The notes: generated by a model from the sequence alone, not told the origin. A DNA stretch of 18,603 nt from WVXP01 sp964348095 (GCA_964348095.1 CAYGBK010000028.1:1-18603); one strand, 5' to 3'. Counted from the stretch's first letter, positions 1 to 7,794 are shown. Program-made: numbers and translations.

Positions 1-314
1 GCCATTTTGAGCACGGGGCTGAAATTCCCGCCAATGGCCGCCTCTCCCCAAATATTCGTGAGAGGCGATTTGCCGCAAAAAGTAAAGCGGGACGATCCAG
101 GAAAGTTCGTGCCAGTCAAAGGTCCGGTCATGACCATAAGAGGACTGTCGGGGCAGAAGGGGTCGACGTGTGGATCAAAACGATCGAGAAAGATTGCAGC
201 CCCTAGGCCGCTCCCCCCAATAAACCGGTTGAGGAGCTCCTCATCCACTGTGAACCGATCGAGAGTGCCTCTCGTCAGATCGACTTGGATGAATTTGCCT
301 GCGTAGCCTCCCAT
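1..314 (-). CDS. Aldehyde:ferredoxin oxidoreductase, N-terminal part (partial)
   Basis: Reverse-strand reading from the ATG at 314 gives 104 codons open to the window edge, so only the start of the gene is present. The protein begins MGGYAGKFIQVDL, carries GGSGLGAA at residues 33-40, MTGPLTGT at 62-69 and EAAIGGNFSP at 91-100. This is the layout of the N-terminal domain of tungsten-pterin aldehyde:ferredoxin oxidoreductases, which oxidise aldehydes to acids with ferredoxin as acceptor in the cytoplasm. An AGGAG ribosome-binding site lies seven bases upstream of the ATG. The cysteines that bind the 4Fe-4S cluster lie further on and are not visible, so the subfamily (AOR, FOR, GAPOR or an uncharacterised type) cannot be told. 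It is divergent from purM. The family call is confident; the substrate is unknown. Confidence 0.88.
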   Translation of the reverse strand, partial: MGGYAGKFIQVDLTRGTLDRFTVDEELLNRFIGGSGLGAAIFLDRFDPHVDPFCPDSPLMVMTGPLTGTNFPGSSRFTFCGKSPLTNIWGEAAIGGNFSPVLKM

Positions 315-554
315 GGCGTTGCTCCTTGCACTTACGCTTTTAGGCAATGGTGTAAGCCGGAATAACAGAAGCGATTTGTCATCTGGAGTATGCTTCGGTC
401 TTGGCTATGCTTCTGCAGGAGGAGGTAAAAGCCTCGATGGATTTAACTCGAAACGTGGTTAGCCTACCAAAATCCCGACGAAAATACAAACTTTCCGGCC
501 ATCCAAAATGCCCTTTTCCGCCCGGGGGTTATCGAGTTCTGGGAAATCCCTTAT
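315..554. other. Divergent intergenic region between the oxidoreductase and purM
   Basis: I see no gene on either strand here. The right side leads into the purM promoter at 555-583, and the left side carries the AGGAG ribosome-binding site of the oxidoreductase. No convincing promoter for the leftward gene, no terminator and no RNA gene was recognised. Confidence 0.5.
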
Positions 555-583
555 TTGACTTTTATAACCCGCTCCGATAGATT
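555..583 (+). promoter_or_regulatory. Predicted sigma-70 promoter of purM
   Basis: TTGACT (555-560) and TAGATT (578-583) are separated by 17 bases, matching the -35 and -10 consensus at 5/6 and 4/6 positions. Transcription would start near 590, just ahead of the GGGAGGG ribosome-binding site at 595-601. This argues against any purM start upstream of about 600. Confidence 0.55.
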
Positions 584-608
584 TGGAAAAATCTGGGAGG
601 GCTTGGTG

Positions 609-1649
609 GTGGCCAAAAGAAGGGTCTCATACAAGGAGGCAGGGGTCGACATTGAAGCGGGTGATGCCTTTGTCCGTCGAATAAAGGGACTCGTGGAATC
701 GACATTTCGGACGGAAGTTCGAGGTAGTCTGGGTGGTTTTTCAGGGGTCGTTTCTATTCCTCCCGGAGAGAAGGAGAAGCCTCTTTTGGTTTCTTCTACG
801 GATGGAGTGGGTACAAAGTTGAAAATTGCATTCAAAATGGATCAGCACGACACGGTGGGCATTGATCTTGTCGCCATGTGCGTGAATGACATTGTCGTGA
901 CTGGTGCCAGACCCTTGTTTTTTCTGGATTACCTTTCCATGGGGAAGCTGGATTCAGACAAGGCTTTCCAAATCATCCAGGGTATTGCGAAGGGATGTCA
1001 GGAAGCCGAATGCTCCCTGATTGGTGGAGAGACGGCAGAAATGCCGGGGTTTTATGGAGTCGGAGAGTACGATCTGGCGGGATTTGCTGTGGGGGTAGTC
1101 GATGAAGACAGGGCAATTGATTATTCCAGGGTAAGACCAGGTGACCGAATCGTCGGGATAGCCTCAAGTGGACTCCATAGTAATGGTTTCTCCCTTGTGA
1201 CACGGATTGTATTCGATTTTCTCAAACTGAGGGTTGACGATTGGGTGGATGAGCTGGGGAGCGCGATCGGGGAAGAGCTATTGAGACCCACGAAGATTTA
1301 TGTCAAGCTGGTTCAGAACCTGGTCCGGGATTTTTCTGTTTCTGCCATGGCCCATATAACTGGAGGTGGCATACCGGGCAACCTCGTACGAGTTATGCCG
1401 TCCAGACGCAAAGCAGTCATCGAAAAAGAGAGTTGGGAGATTCCTCCGGTTTTTGGTTTTCTCCAGAAAGGGGGGAAGGTTTCTGAAGAGGAGATGTGGA
1501 GGACCTTCAATAACGGCATTGGAATGATTCTGATTGTGGCACCCAGTGATGTCGACAGCCTGATGGCGAGGGTAAATGATTTGGGAGAACGGTCGTTCCT
1601 CATTGGGGAGATCATTGAGGGGCGAGTCCGGGGTGTTGAGATCGTTTGA
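609..1649 (+). CDS. purM: Phosphoribosylformylglycinamidine cyclo-ligase (AIR synthetase)
   Basis: PurM closes FGAM to 5-aminoimidazole ribotide with ATP, the fifth step of de novo purine synthesis, in the cytoplasm. Visible family motifs are YKEAGVDIEAG near the N-terminus, GVGTKLK (about residues 66-72), DLVAMCVND (86-94), GGETAEMPG (139-147), LHSNGFSL, HITGGGIPGN and FNNGIGM. The frame is open from a TTG at 555, but that codon is part of a predicted -35 box. GTG at 609 has GGGAGGG at 595-601 as ribosome-binding site and gives 346 residues, close to the usual 345 or so; GTG 606 and TTG 603 are possible alternatives. It stands alone, with no other pur gene beside it. Confidence 0.96.
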   Translation: MAKRRVSYKEAGVDIEAGDAFVRRIKGLVESTFRTEVRGSLGGFSGVVSIPPGEKEKPLLVSSTDGVGTKLKIAFKMDQHDTVGIDLVAMCVNDIVVTGARPLFFLDYLSMGKLDSDKAFQIIQGIAKGCQEAECSLIGGETAEMPGFYGVGEYDLAGFAVGVVDEDRAIDYSRVRPGDRIVGIASSGLHSNGFSLVTRIVFDFLKLRVDDWVDELGSAIGEELLRPTKIYVKLVQNLVRDFSVSAMAHITGGGIPGNLVRVMPSRRKAVIEKESWEIPPVFGFLQKGGKVSEEEMWRTFNNGIGMILIVAPSDVDSLMARVNDLGERSFLIGEIIEGRVRGVEIV

Positions 1650-1707
1650 TTGTTGTGAGAGATAGGGGGTGAGCCTAGAGGGTGAAAAAAATCCCCATGC
1701 CGAGAAG

Positions 1708-1736
1708 TTGAAAAAGGTCTCAGTATTTGATATTGT
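1708..1736 (+). promoter_or_regulatory. Predicted sigma-70 promoter of rpmB
   Basis: TTGAAA (1708-1713), a 17-base spacer and TATTGT (1731-1736) match the -35 and -10 consensus at 5/6 and 4/6. Transcription would start near 1743 and leave a leader of about 70 bases before rpmB. No structured leader was recognised. Confidence 0.42.
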
Positions 1737-1812
1737 AGACTTCTTGGCTAACACTTTCGTGCGTTATCGTCGACCAACAGAGTGAGGACAGGAAGGTCAA
1801 GAGGTAGCTGAG

Positions 1813-2022
1813 ATGTCTAGGGTCTGCGAGGTGTGTGGCAAAGGACCGCAAAAGGGAAATAACGTCAGCCATGCGAACAACCGAACTAAGAGGGTCTGGT
1901 ACCCCAACCTTCAGAAAGTAAGAACCCATAAGGATGGACGGATTGTTCGGCTGCGAGTCTGTACGCGATGCATCCGGTCAGGTTTTATTGAAAAAGCACC
2001 GCTCGGTGCTGCCCCATCTTAG
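1813..2022 (+). CDS. rpmB: 50S ribosomal protein L28
   Basis: The 69-residue product starts MSRVCEVCGKGPQKGNNVSHAN and contains TKRVWYPNLQKV, the signature of bL28, a small basic protein of the large ribosomal subunit. It keeps two cysteine pairs, CEVC (residues 5-8) and CTRC in the C-terminal third, so it is the zinc-binding (C+) form. The ATG is preceded by GAGG at 1801-1804. The gene is transcribed alone; in many bacteria rpmB is next to rpmG, which is not seen here. Its TAG stop overlaps the stop of the convergent rel gene by four bases. Confidence 0.96.
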   Translation: MSRVCEVCGKGPQKGNNVSHANNRTKRVWYPNLQKVRTHKDGRIVRLRVCTRCIRSGFIEKAPLGAAPS

Positions 2023-4166
2023 ATCCTCAATCGCTTCACCTGCAGGACGCCTTTTATTTTCTCTAGAGATCTGGTGATTTGCCTGAGATGTTTCAAGTCT
2101 CGGATTTCAATCTGAAATGTCCCGACGGCCCGGTCTTCCTTGGTTGATACCTGCGCATTGACGATGTTCGCCTGGTTAGAAGTTATGGAAACGCTAATAT
2201 CGGCGAGAAGGCCCTTTCTGTCTGATGAAATCACCCGGATTCTAACCGGATGGGAGTAGTCTTTGTGGAGGTCCCATTCGACGTCCACTCTTCTTTCTGA
2301 ATCATCACTGAGAACACTACTACAGTCGGCGGCGTGCACGGTGACGCCGCGACCACGCGTGATATAGCCCACGACGCTGTCCCCTGGGACGGGGTTGCAA
2401 CATCCCGCAAATCTGATCATCACATCTTCAATCCCCTTAACAATAATGGCATCATGGGGCTTTTTGGTCACTCGTTTGATGAGACGGGTAAGGCGGGTTT
2501 CCTCCTTGGTTTCCTCTTTTTCAAGCTTTTCAGATGGAACAAGGCGGCCGATGACCTGGTTGGCAGAGATCTTACCGTAGCCGATTGCTGCCAGAAGGTC
2601 ATCCACCTCGTGGAAGCTGAAGTCAGTGGCAACCTTGACCATCTCCCCAGATTTGAGGAACTTACCGAAATTCAGCTTGAACTTCCGAAAATCCTTTTCA
2701 CAGATGGTCCTGCCAAGAGCAATACTCTGTTCTCTCTGTTCTGTCTTGATCCATTGGCGAATTTTGGCCTTCGCCCGAGATGTTTTGACAAACTTGAGCC
2801 AGTCCTTGCTCGGAGTATGGTTGCTGGCCGTTAGAATCTCGACTTTTTCACCACTTTGTAGCGGATGGTTCAACGGAACAATGCGGCTATTGACTTTGGC
2901 TCCGATACATCTGTGCCCCACATCGGTGTGGATACTGTAAGCGAAATCTACAGGCGTTGAGCCCCGTGGAAACTCTCTTACTTCGCCTTTGGGTGTGAAA
3001 ACGTACACGTCGTTGGGATAGAGATCCACCTTGATCGTTTCGAGAAACTCTTTGTTATCCTTCAGGTCCTTTTGCCATTCAAGGAGTTGCCTCAGCCAGC
3101 GGAACTGCTTTTCTTCCTCCTCCTTAACCAGTTTGCCTTCTTTATACTTCCAGTGGGCTGCGATTCCGTCCTCAGCGACTCGATGCATTTCGTTGGTCCG
3201 AATCTGAATCTCTATTGTTTCTCCGTAGTGTCCGATAACCGTTGTGTGGAGGGATTGATACATATTAGCCTTCGGTAGATTAATGTAATCCTTGAACTTT
3301 CCAGGAACGGGTGTCCACATGGAGTGGATTATGCCCAAGACTTCGTAACATTCCCTGTAGGAATCCACGAGGATCCTGAAGCCTATCAGATCATGAACCT
3401 GCTCAAAATCGAGGTTCTGTGTTTGCATCTTTTCATAGATGCTAGAGATTTTTTTCGGTCGTCCAGTGATTTCGGCAGTAATGCCATACTCGTAAAGCTT
3501 CTTGGTAATGATCCTGACCACTTCGGCGACGTATCGTTCTCGTTCCCGTTCCTTTTTGGCTAGCTTTTTCTGAAGGTCCGTATAAATGTCAGGATGAAGA
3601 TACTGAAGGGCGAGATCCTCCAATTCCGATTTGACGGATTCGATTCCGAGACGATGCGCCATGGGAGCGTAGATATCAAGAGTCTCCTCTGCAATCTGCC
3701 TCTGCTTGTCTTGTGACAGAAAATTGAGGGTTCTCATATTGTGAAGCCGATCAGCCAGCTTAATGAGAATTACCCGGATATCCTTTACCATGGCCAGGAT
3801 CATTTTTCGGAAATTCTCGGCCTGGTTCTCTTCAGAAGACTTAAGGGTCATGCGGCTAATCTTCGTCACCCCGTCCACCAGAAATGCTATCTCTTGACCG
3901 AAATTCTGCTCGATCTCCTCGAGGGCGGCAAGGGTGTCCTCCACGGTGTCGTGAAGGATGCCGGTGACCACCGTGGCTGTGTCCAGTTTTAGCTGCGCCA
4001 GAATTGCTGCTACGGCTAAAGGGTGGACAAGGTATGGTTCGCCCGAGAGCCGAACCTGCCCCATGTGAACCTTGGCGGAAAAAACGTAAGCCTTTTTGAT
4101 GAGGTCAAAATCCGCCTGCGGATTGTACGCCGCCACCGAATCGAGAATGTCGTTGATACGGATCAT
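2019..4166 (-). CDS. rel: Bifunctional (p)ppGpp synthetase/hydrolase (RSH, Rel/SpoT type)
   Basis: This 715-residue protein makes and degrades the alarmone (p)ppGpp in the stringent response. Domains in order: an HD hydrolase domain with HDTVEDT at about 72-78 and ADRLHNMRTL at about 138-147; a synthetase domain (about 235-350) with SIYEKM, DLIGFRI, YQSLHT and EIQIRT; a TGS domain starting DVYVFTPKGEV; a conserved GCCNPVPGDSV motif; and a C-terminal ACT domain. The synthetase motif reads KFKDYIN, the basic (RXKD-like) form of bifunctional enzymes rather than the acidic EXDD form of RelA, and the hydrolase residues are intact, so both activities are expected. No clear Shine-Dalgarno precedes the ATG. 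No second RSH gene is in the window. Confidence 0.95.
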   Translation of the reverse strand: MIRINDILDSVAAYNPQADFDLIKKAYVFSAKVHMGQVRLSGEPYLVHPLAVAAILAQLKLDTATVVTGILHDTVEDTLAALEEIEQNFGQEIAFLVDGVTKISRMTLKSSEENQAENFRKMILAMVKDIRVILIKLADRLHNMRTLNFLSQDKQRQIAEETLDIYAPMAHRLGIESVKSELEDLALQYLHPDIYTDLQKKLAKKERERERYVAEVVRIITKKLYEYGITAEITGRPKKISSIYEKMQTQNLDFEQVHDLIGFRILVDSYRECYEVLGIIHSMWTPVPGKFKDYINLPKANMYQSLHTTVIGHYGETIEIQIRTNEMHRVAEDGIAAHWKYKEGKLVKEEEEKQFRWLRQLLEWQKDLKDNKEFLETIKVDLYPNDVYVFTPKGEVREFPRGSTPVDFAYSIHTDVGHRCIGAKVNSRIVPLNHPLQSGEKVEILTASNHTPSKDWLKFVKTSRAKAKIRQWIKTEQREQSIALGRTICEKDFRKFKLNFGKFLKSGEMVKVATDFSFHEVDDLLAAIGYGKISANQVIGRLVPSEKLEKEETKEETRLTRLIKRVTKKPHDAIIVKGIEDVMIRFAGCCNPVPGDSVVGYITRGRGVTVHAADCSSVLSDDSERRVDVEWDLHKDYSHPVRIRVISSDRKGLLADISVSITSNQANIVNAQVSTKEDRAVGTFQIEIRDLKHLRQITRSLEKIKGVLQVKRLRI

Positions 4167-4203
4167 TGTTTATGCATGTAAGTCACTGTAAGTTAAAGAA
4201 AAT

Positions 4204-4215
4204 TTAGGTTCCTAA
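4204..4215. repeat. Short palindrome in the rel leader
   Basis: TTAGG and CCTAA flank a two-base TT spacer, giving a perfect five-base-arm palindrome near the predicted rel transcription start (about 4216). It could be an operator half-site pair or a chance palindrome. Confidence 0.3.
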
Positions 4216-4222
4216 CTGTCCT

Positions 4223-4251
4223 AATATATATGGGAATCCGTGGAAAAGCAA
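4223..4251 (-). promoter_or_regulatory. Predicted promoter of rel
   Basis: On the minus strand TTGCTT (4251-4246), a 17-base spacer and TATATT (4228-4223) form a sigma-70-like pair. The -10 matches at 5/6 and the -35 at only 3/6. The leader would be about 50 bases. Confidence 0.4.
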
Positions 4252-4410
4252 GAGGATTCTCGGCACCCTTATGTTGTGTCCCAACGTCTCGATCTGCTAA
4301 GACGGCACAGGGGGGTAAGAATGAGCTTGATTTTTTTTTAAGGGAGTGCTAAGGAAGACTCTGGCCTCTGTTTTCCCATTCACAACTCGGCTTGACCTGT
4401 TCGGATAATA

Positions 4411-4432
4411 GACGGCGTGGGCATGAGCCGTC
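4411..4432. repeat. Inverted repeat ahead of the XRE-cupin gene
   Basis: GACGGC (4411-4416) and GCCGTC (4427-4432) are perfect reverse complements separated by ten bases. They lie directly downstream of a -10-like GATAAT at 4404-4409, where an autoregulatory operator is often found. No T-run follows, so it is not a terminator. Confidence 0.35.
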
Positions 4433-4484
4433 GTTCTCCAGCACCGTCATAAGGATTTTCCGTACCACGGGTATGGGTGTGGAG

Positions 4485-5033
4485 ATGGCTGAAATCTCCG
4501 AGAAGCTCAGGGCTTTCAGAAAATCGAGGAGAATGACCCTCAAAGACGTGGCTGATAGGGCCGGGTGCACCAGTGCCTACATTTCTCAGCTTGAGAAGGG
4601 ACGAGCCAATCCCTCTATCGCTACCTTGAAGAAGATTGCGTCGGTTTTCAATGTGAAAATCGTCGATTTCTTTATGGACGACGAGGATGACGAGGATGAG
4701 GTGGTGGTCCGGAAGGACAAAAGACTGACCATGGGTTTCAACCGGGGTGGAACCGTCATTGAGTCTCTCGTCACAAGCACCGAAACCAAACGAATGGAGG
4801 CTCTCTACAACAGAATAAAACCTGGGGGTGGATCAAATGGGGAGTATACTCACGAGGGAGAGGAGTTCGGGATCGTTCTTGCCGGAGAGCTTGAGATTAC
4901 AGTGGGCGATAGGATCTATTACGTCAAAGAAGGTGATAGTTTCTATTTTCCATCAACAAGACCACATGGTTTCTTTAACAGAGGTAAGAAAGATACGGTT
5001 GTAATCTGGGTGACCAGCCCGCCCTCTTTTTAG
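4485..5033 (+). CDS. XRE-family transcriptional regulator with C-terminal cupin domain
   Basis: The 182-residue protein (from the ATG at 4485) is a cytoplasmic DNA-binding regulator. Residues about 5-60 form an XRE helix-turn-helix with MTLKDVADRAGCTSAYISQ followed by EKGRANPSIATLKKIA. A short acidic linker (MDDEDDEDE) follows, and about residues 105-180 form a cupin_2 barrel with THEGEEFG, VLAGELEITVGD and YFPSTRPHGF, likely a ligand- or metal-sensing domain. The start was set by homology: the frame also offers ATG 4473 and GTG 4479, and none has a clean Shine-Dalgarno. The ligand and targets are unknown; related proteins often regulate nearby amine or amino-acid genes, which would fit the island on the right, but nothing here proves that link. 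It converges with the PAC2 gene six bases away. Confidence 0.9.
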   Translation: MAEISEKLRAFRKSRRMTLKDVADRAGCTSAYISQLEKGRANPSIATLKKIASVFNVKIVDFFMDDEDDEDEVVVRKDKRLTMGFNRGGTVIESLVTSTETKRMEALYNRIKPGGGSNGEYTHEGEEFGIVLAGELEITVGDRIYYVKEGDSFYFPSTRPHGFFNRGKKDTVVIWVTSPPSF

Positions 5034-5039
5034 GCAGAT

Positions 5040-5915
5040 TCAGTCTCTTTTCTTGTCCCCTTTGTCATCCCGTGTAATGACAGCTTCGATGACCATTTGA
5101 TCTGGTGGTCCGGTTTTTTCCACGTCTTCTGAACCCTGCAATGATTCAAGTTGCTTGACGTAGGCCCTCAATTCAGGTTTCTGGTCCAAGGCCCGGCGAA
5201 TCTGCTCCTCCGCGATGGTCGCATCATCCCGTAATTCATCCAAGTTGATCCCAAAGGGAATCAGTGAAGACAACAGCTGGAGTACAGCCAGGCTATCCTT
5301 CGGGGATCTCATCTGGAGGTAATGGGGAACACGGCCCCAAAGCATAAAACTGTCGATGCCCCTCTTTTCAGCGGACTCGTGAAGAATGGAGACATGGCCG
5401 CCTGGTCCTGCATAGTCTATGAGATCAACGTCGTAAGCAAGAAGCTCATCAAGTAAACGACCGTTGCTCGCCACCACCGAGAGCCTTCGAGGGGCCGTAT
5501 GAGCCACCTGATCGTAAAGGCCCCCGATGGTTACCAACCTCTGGACCTTGAACTGGGCTGCAAGGTTGAGAAACAGATCGGCGAAAGCCCTCCATCGAAG
5601 ATGAGGCTCATGTCCAACAAAGAGAATCAGATCCGAGTGGGAATGTCTGTTCTTCCAATAGAAAAACTCGTTTCTGGGAAAATCAATGTGCTGAATGAGA
5701 CCTCCCTCAACGACCACACCCGGTCTCGAATCTCTGAAGTGATGAAACCCGTCAGATTTAATCTCAGCAAATCTGCGAGCCCCGAGCTTTTCATTGAGGA
5801 AGGTGACAGACCCTGAGGATACATCTCCTGCATCAATCCAGCCCTTATAGCCAGCTATCAACCAGGGTTGAACGAGCACCGGTTCTTCATAGACGACGAG
5901 TTCACTTTTTCCCAT
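5040..5915 (-). CDS. PAC2-family protein (proteasome assembly chaperone-like fold)
   Basis: The 291-residue product matches the PAC2 family (archaeal and bacterial relatives of the eukaryotic proteasome assembly chaperone 2). Recognisable pieces are LIAGYKGWIDAGDVSSGSV near the N-terminus, LILFVGHEPHLRW, LVTIGGLYDQVAHTAPR, the central GPGGHVSILHESAEKRGI, and FMLWGRVPHYLQMRSPKDS. The C-terminal 60 residues are charged. No signal peptide or membrane segment is visible. The bacterial function is not established, and the neighbours give no clear hint. AGGAA lies five bases upstream of the ATG at 5915. Confidence 0.87.
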   Translation of the reverse strand: MGKSELVVYEEPVLVQPWLIAGYKGWIDAGDVSSGSVTFLNEKLGARRFAEIKSDGFHHFRDSRPGVVVEGGLIQHIDFPRNEFFYWKNRHSHSDLILFVGHEPHLRWRAFADLFLNLAAQFKVQRLVTIGGLYDQVAHTAPRRLSVVASNGRLLDELLAYDVDLIDYAGPGGHVSILHESAEKRGIDSFMLWGRVPHYLQMRSPKDSLAVLQLLSSLIPFGINLDELRDDATIAEEQIRRALDQKPELRAYVKQLESLQGSEDVEKTGPPDQMVIEAVITRDDKGDKKRD

Positions 5916-5945
5916 AATTGTTCCTGTGTTTGGGACGCATCACAA

Positions 5946-5974
5946 AGCCTAGCAGCACTGCCATTCTATGTCAA
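5946..5974 (-). promoter_or_regulatory. Predicted promoter of the PAC2 gene
   Basis: On the minus strand a perfect TTGACA (5974-5969), a 17-base spacer and TAGGCT (5951-5946) form the pair. The weak -10 (3/6) is preceded by TGC, an extended -10 element. The start point would be near 5939, with a short leader containing the AGGAA site. Confidence 0.42.
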
Positions 5975-5992
5975 GAGAAGAGATCAAAGAGC

Positions 5993-6206
5993 AGGATTCA
6001 GGGGTCAGAAGTCAGGAGTCAGAATGTATTTCGATCTCCTCTTTTCTCCCTTCATTCCTGCTCTCGACTGAGGAATCAAGCCCTTTGTATGAATTCGTTC
6101 AGGATTCTTGGGGGGTGGTGCATCGGAACGAAACACTTACGAGATCCCCAATAGCCTCCGGAAGCCCTTTTCGTTCCATTTTCATTCTGACTTCTGGTTC
6201 CTGAAT
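5993..6206. repeat. Inverted-repeat element, MITE-like or REP-like
   Basis: The 20-base left arm (5996-6015, starting ATTCAGG and ending CAGAAGTCAG) matches the reverse complement of the right arm (6187-6206) at 17 of 20 positions; the three mismatches are adjacent. The arms enclose about 171 bases without a recognisable gene. The left arm runs into three perfect tandem heptamers of the form GTCAGRA (6004-6024). The layout suggests a small non-autonomous mobile element or a dispersed repeat, but only one copy is visible in this window, and no target-site duplication was identified. Confidence 0.5.
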
Positions 6207-6289
6207 TGTGACTTCTCAGCTATGAGATAGAATCGGAACGCCGGTGAAATCTCTATCTAGGGGAATCGAATGGAGCAGGTATTAGGTGC

Positions 6290-6319
6290 TTGACATTGTT
6301 CATCCCCTATTGCTAAGTT
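6290..6319 (+). promoter_or_regulatory. Predicted promoter of the MFS gene
   Basis: A perfect TTGACA (6290-6295) is followed after 18 bases by TAAGTT (6314-6319), which is immediately preceded by TGC as an extended -10. Transcription would start about 60 bases before the TTG start of the MFS gene. Confidence 0.4.
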
Positions 6320-6383
6320 TCTGTGTCCATAAGTCAAAATACCGAATGAAAATCGGGATGTGCACTCCCCAAGAGAGGCTCCT

Positions 6384-7631
6384 TTGAAGTTTCGATCCTT
6401 ACGATCACCGACCAATCAGGTTCTCTTTCTCACATGGCTTTTTTTCGGAATGTACTATGTCACCCGATTCAACTATTCTGCCGTGATCCCTCTCGTCAGG
6501 GCTGATCTGACTATCACCAATGCCCAGGCAGGGTGGTTGATGTCGTTCTTTTTCCTGACGTACACGATCTTCCAGCTACCGTCAGGCTATCTAGGCGACC
6601 GGTTGGGACCGCGGAAGATCCTCACCTTTGGGGCGATGGTCTCGATTTTCGGAAACATCATTTTCAGCCAGGGATCAAGTTTTATTGCTCTGGCTATTGG
6701 ACAACTGATAAACGGGATGGGGCAGGCCATGGGGTGGAGTTCCGCGATAAAAATGGTCGTCAGCTGGTTCCCCCGGTCGAGGCGGGGAACCGCACTCGGC
6801 CTGTTTGCAACCTGTGTCACGGGTGGGAGCAGCGTCGGAATCAGGCTCTCGGGGTTTGTCGGTGATCACCTGGGGTGGCGAAGTTCTTTCATTATTCCTC
6901 CTGCACTCATGGCCGTTGTTGCACTGGTTTTTTGGCTTCTCGTCAGAGATCATCCCCGCGAGCGTGGCCTCCCCGACTTCGAGGACGAGGTTCACCTGGA
7001 AAAACAGATCGAGAGTGATCCAAGGTCGAGACTCTCTGTTGTTTTGACGAATCGGACACTGTGGGTCGTGGCACTGGTCTATTTCTGCTTCGTCTATGTT
7101 CAATTCGGGTGCCTTGTATGGATACCATCCTTCCTAAAGGAAGGGTATTCCATGTCTGTTGACCGGGCGAGTACCATTTCTTTTCTTATCTTGCTTCCCG
7201 GGGTCTTTGCTTCTCCTTTGGCCGGATTTTTTTCAGACCATTATTTTGGGGGCCGGCGAAAGCCCCTTATTCTGATGGGCATGTCTGTTCTTTCGGCTTC
7301 GGCCTTTTCCCTCGGGTTCGGTGTGGATATAGGTCTGGCAATATTTCTCCTTGCAGTTGTGGGCCTTATGATTCTCATGCCTGATATTCTTTTGGCGGCC
7401 TATCCGTCTGACATTCTGTCGAGAAAATTGACCGCAACAGCCACGGGGTTTCTCGCAACTTTTACGAGTACCGCCGGAATTATTACGACTCCGGTTTCGG
7501 GAAAGATAGCCGATCTTTTTCACTCCTATCATGCCCTGTTTTTCTCCTATGGTCTTATGGCTCTTTTGGGGGCCCTTCTAACGCTTCTTATCGATGAAAA
7601 AAAGATTCGCACTGGAGCAGGTGTTGGCTAA
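6384..7631 (+). CDS. MFS transporter
   Basis: The hydrophobic 415-residue product has about twelve membrane segments and is an inner-membrane secondary transporter. MFS motif A is clear: GYLGDRLGPRK at about residues 68-78, with a weaker counterpart GFFSDHYFGGRRKP after the central charged loop. FFGMYYVTRFNYSAVIPLVRADL near the start resembles OPA (organophosphate:phosphate antiporter) and related anion carriers, though the substrate cannot be read from sequence. The frame is open from GTG 6360; TTG 6384 was chosen because AAGAGAGG (6371-6378) lies five bases ahead of it. It precedes a DAO-type oxidoreductase gene by 179 bases on the same strand and may carry that enzyme's substrate or product. 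Confidence 0.9.
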   Translation: MKFRSLRSPTNQVLFLTWLFFGMYYVTRFNYSAVIPLVRADLTITNAQAGWLMSFFFLTYTIFQLPSGYLGDRLGPRKILTFGAMVSIFGNIIFSQGSSFIALAIGQLINGMGQAMGWSSAIKMVVSWFPRSRRGTALGLFATCVTGGSSVGIRLSGFVGDHLGWRSSFIIPPALMAVVALVFWLLVRDHPRERGLPDFEDEVHLEKQIESDPRSRLSVVLTNRTLWVVALVYFCFVYVQFGCLVWIPSFLKEGYSMSVDRASTISFLILLPGVFASPLAGFFSDHYFGGRRKPLILMGMSVLSASAFSLGFGVDIGLAIFLLAVVGLMILMPDILLAAYPSDILSRKLTATATGFLATFTSTAGIITTPVSGKIADLFHSYHALFFSYGLMALLGALLTLLIDEKKIRTGAGVG

Positions 7632-7681
7632 GACCGGCCCTTAGAAAGAACACGAGGATCGGTGACCACATGGGTAGAGCA

Positions 7682-7696
7682 GTTTTCAGCGAAAAC
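7682..7696 (+). repeat. Small perfect hairpin in the MFS-oxidoreductase spacer
   Basis: GTTTTC and GAAAAC flank an AGC loop. No T-run follows, so it is not a standard terminator; it might act as an mRNA processing or stability element. The rest of the 179-base spacer shows no promoter I can support. Confidence 0.25.
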
Positions 7697-7794
7697 CTGA
7701 CTGGACGAGGTATTCCTCAGAACAGAATGCCTTATGCCTGGGTGATGAGATAGCTTTGCTCTGGCGAATCAGGGATCTGGCACCATAAAGATCT

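Larger units (their letters stand above)
4167..4484. other. Divergent intergenic region between rel and the XRE regulator
   Basis: No gene was recognised. The region holds a predicted leftward promoter for rel, a short palindrome near its start point, a run of about nine T at 4331-4339 without a preceding hairpin, and an inverted repeat just after a -10-like GATAAT ahead of the XRE gene. The XRE frame is open from a TTG at 4392, but homology favours the later start at 4485. Confidence 0.45.
5916..6383. other. Divergent intergenic region between PAC2 and MFS genes
   Basis: This is the longest gene-free stretch. It holds outward-facing predicted promoters for both flanking genes (5946-5974 minus, 6290-6319 plus), and between them a short inverted-repeat element (5993-6206). 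Short open frames within it show no recognisable protein features. Confidence 0.5.

Noticed and set aside
2334..2834. 166-codon plus-strand frame inside rel
   Set aside because: It is antisense to the TGS and C-terminal region of a well-conserved gene and has no recognisable protein features.
4331..4339. Run of about nine T as an intrinsic terminator
   Set aside because: No stable hairpin precedes it, and on the plus strand no gene ends upstream of it.
4392..4409. TTGACC followed by GATAAT as a promoter of the XRE gene
   Set aside because: The two boxes are only six bases apart, so they cannot act as a -35/-10 pair; the GATAAT alone has no good -35.
6004..6024. GTCAGRA tandem heptamers as a possible CRISPR array
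   Set aside because: The units are seven bases long, directly adjacent and without spacers; they fit a simple or element-associated repeat.
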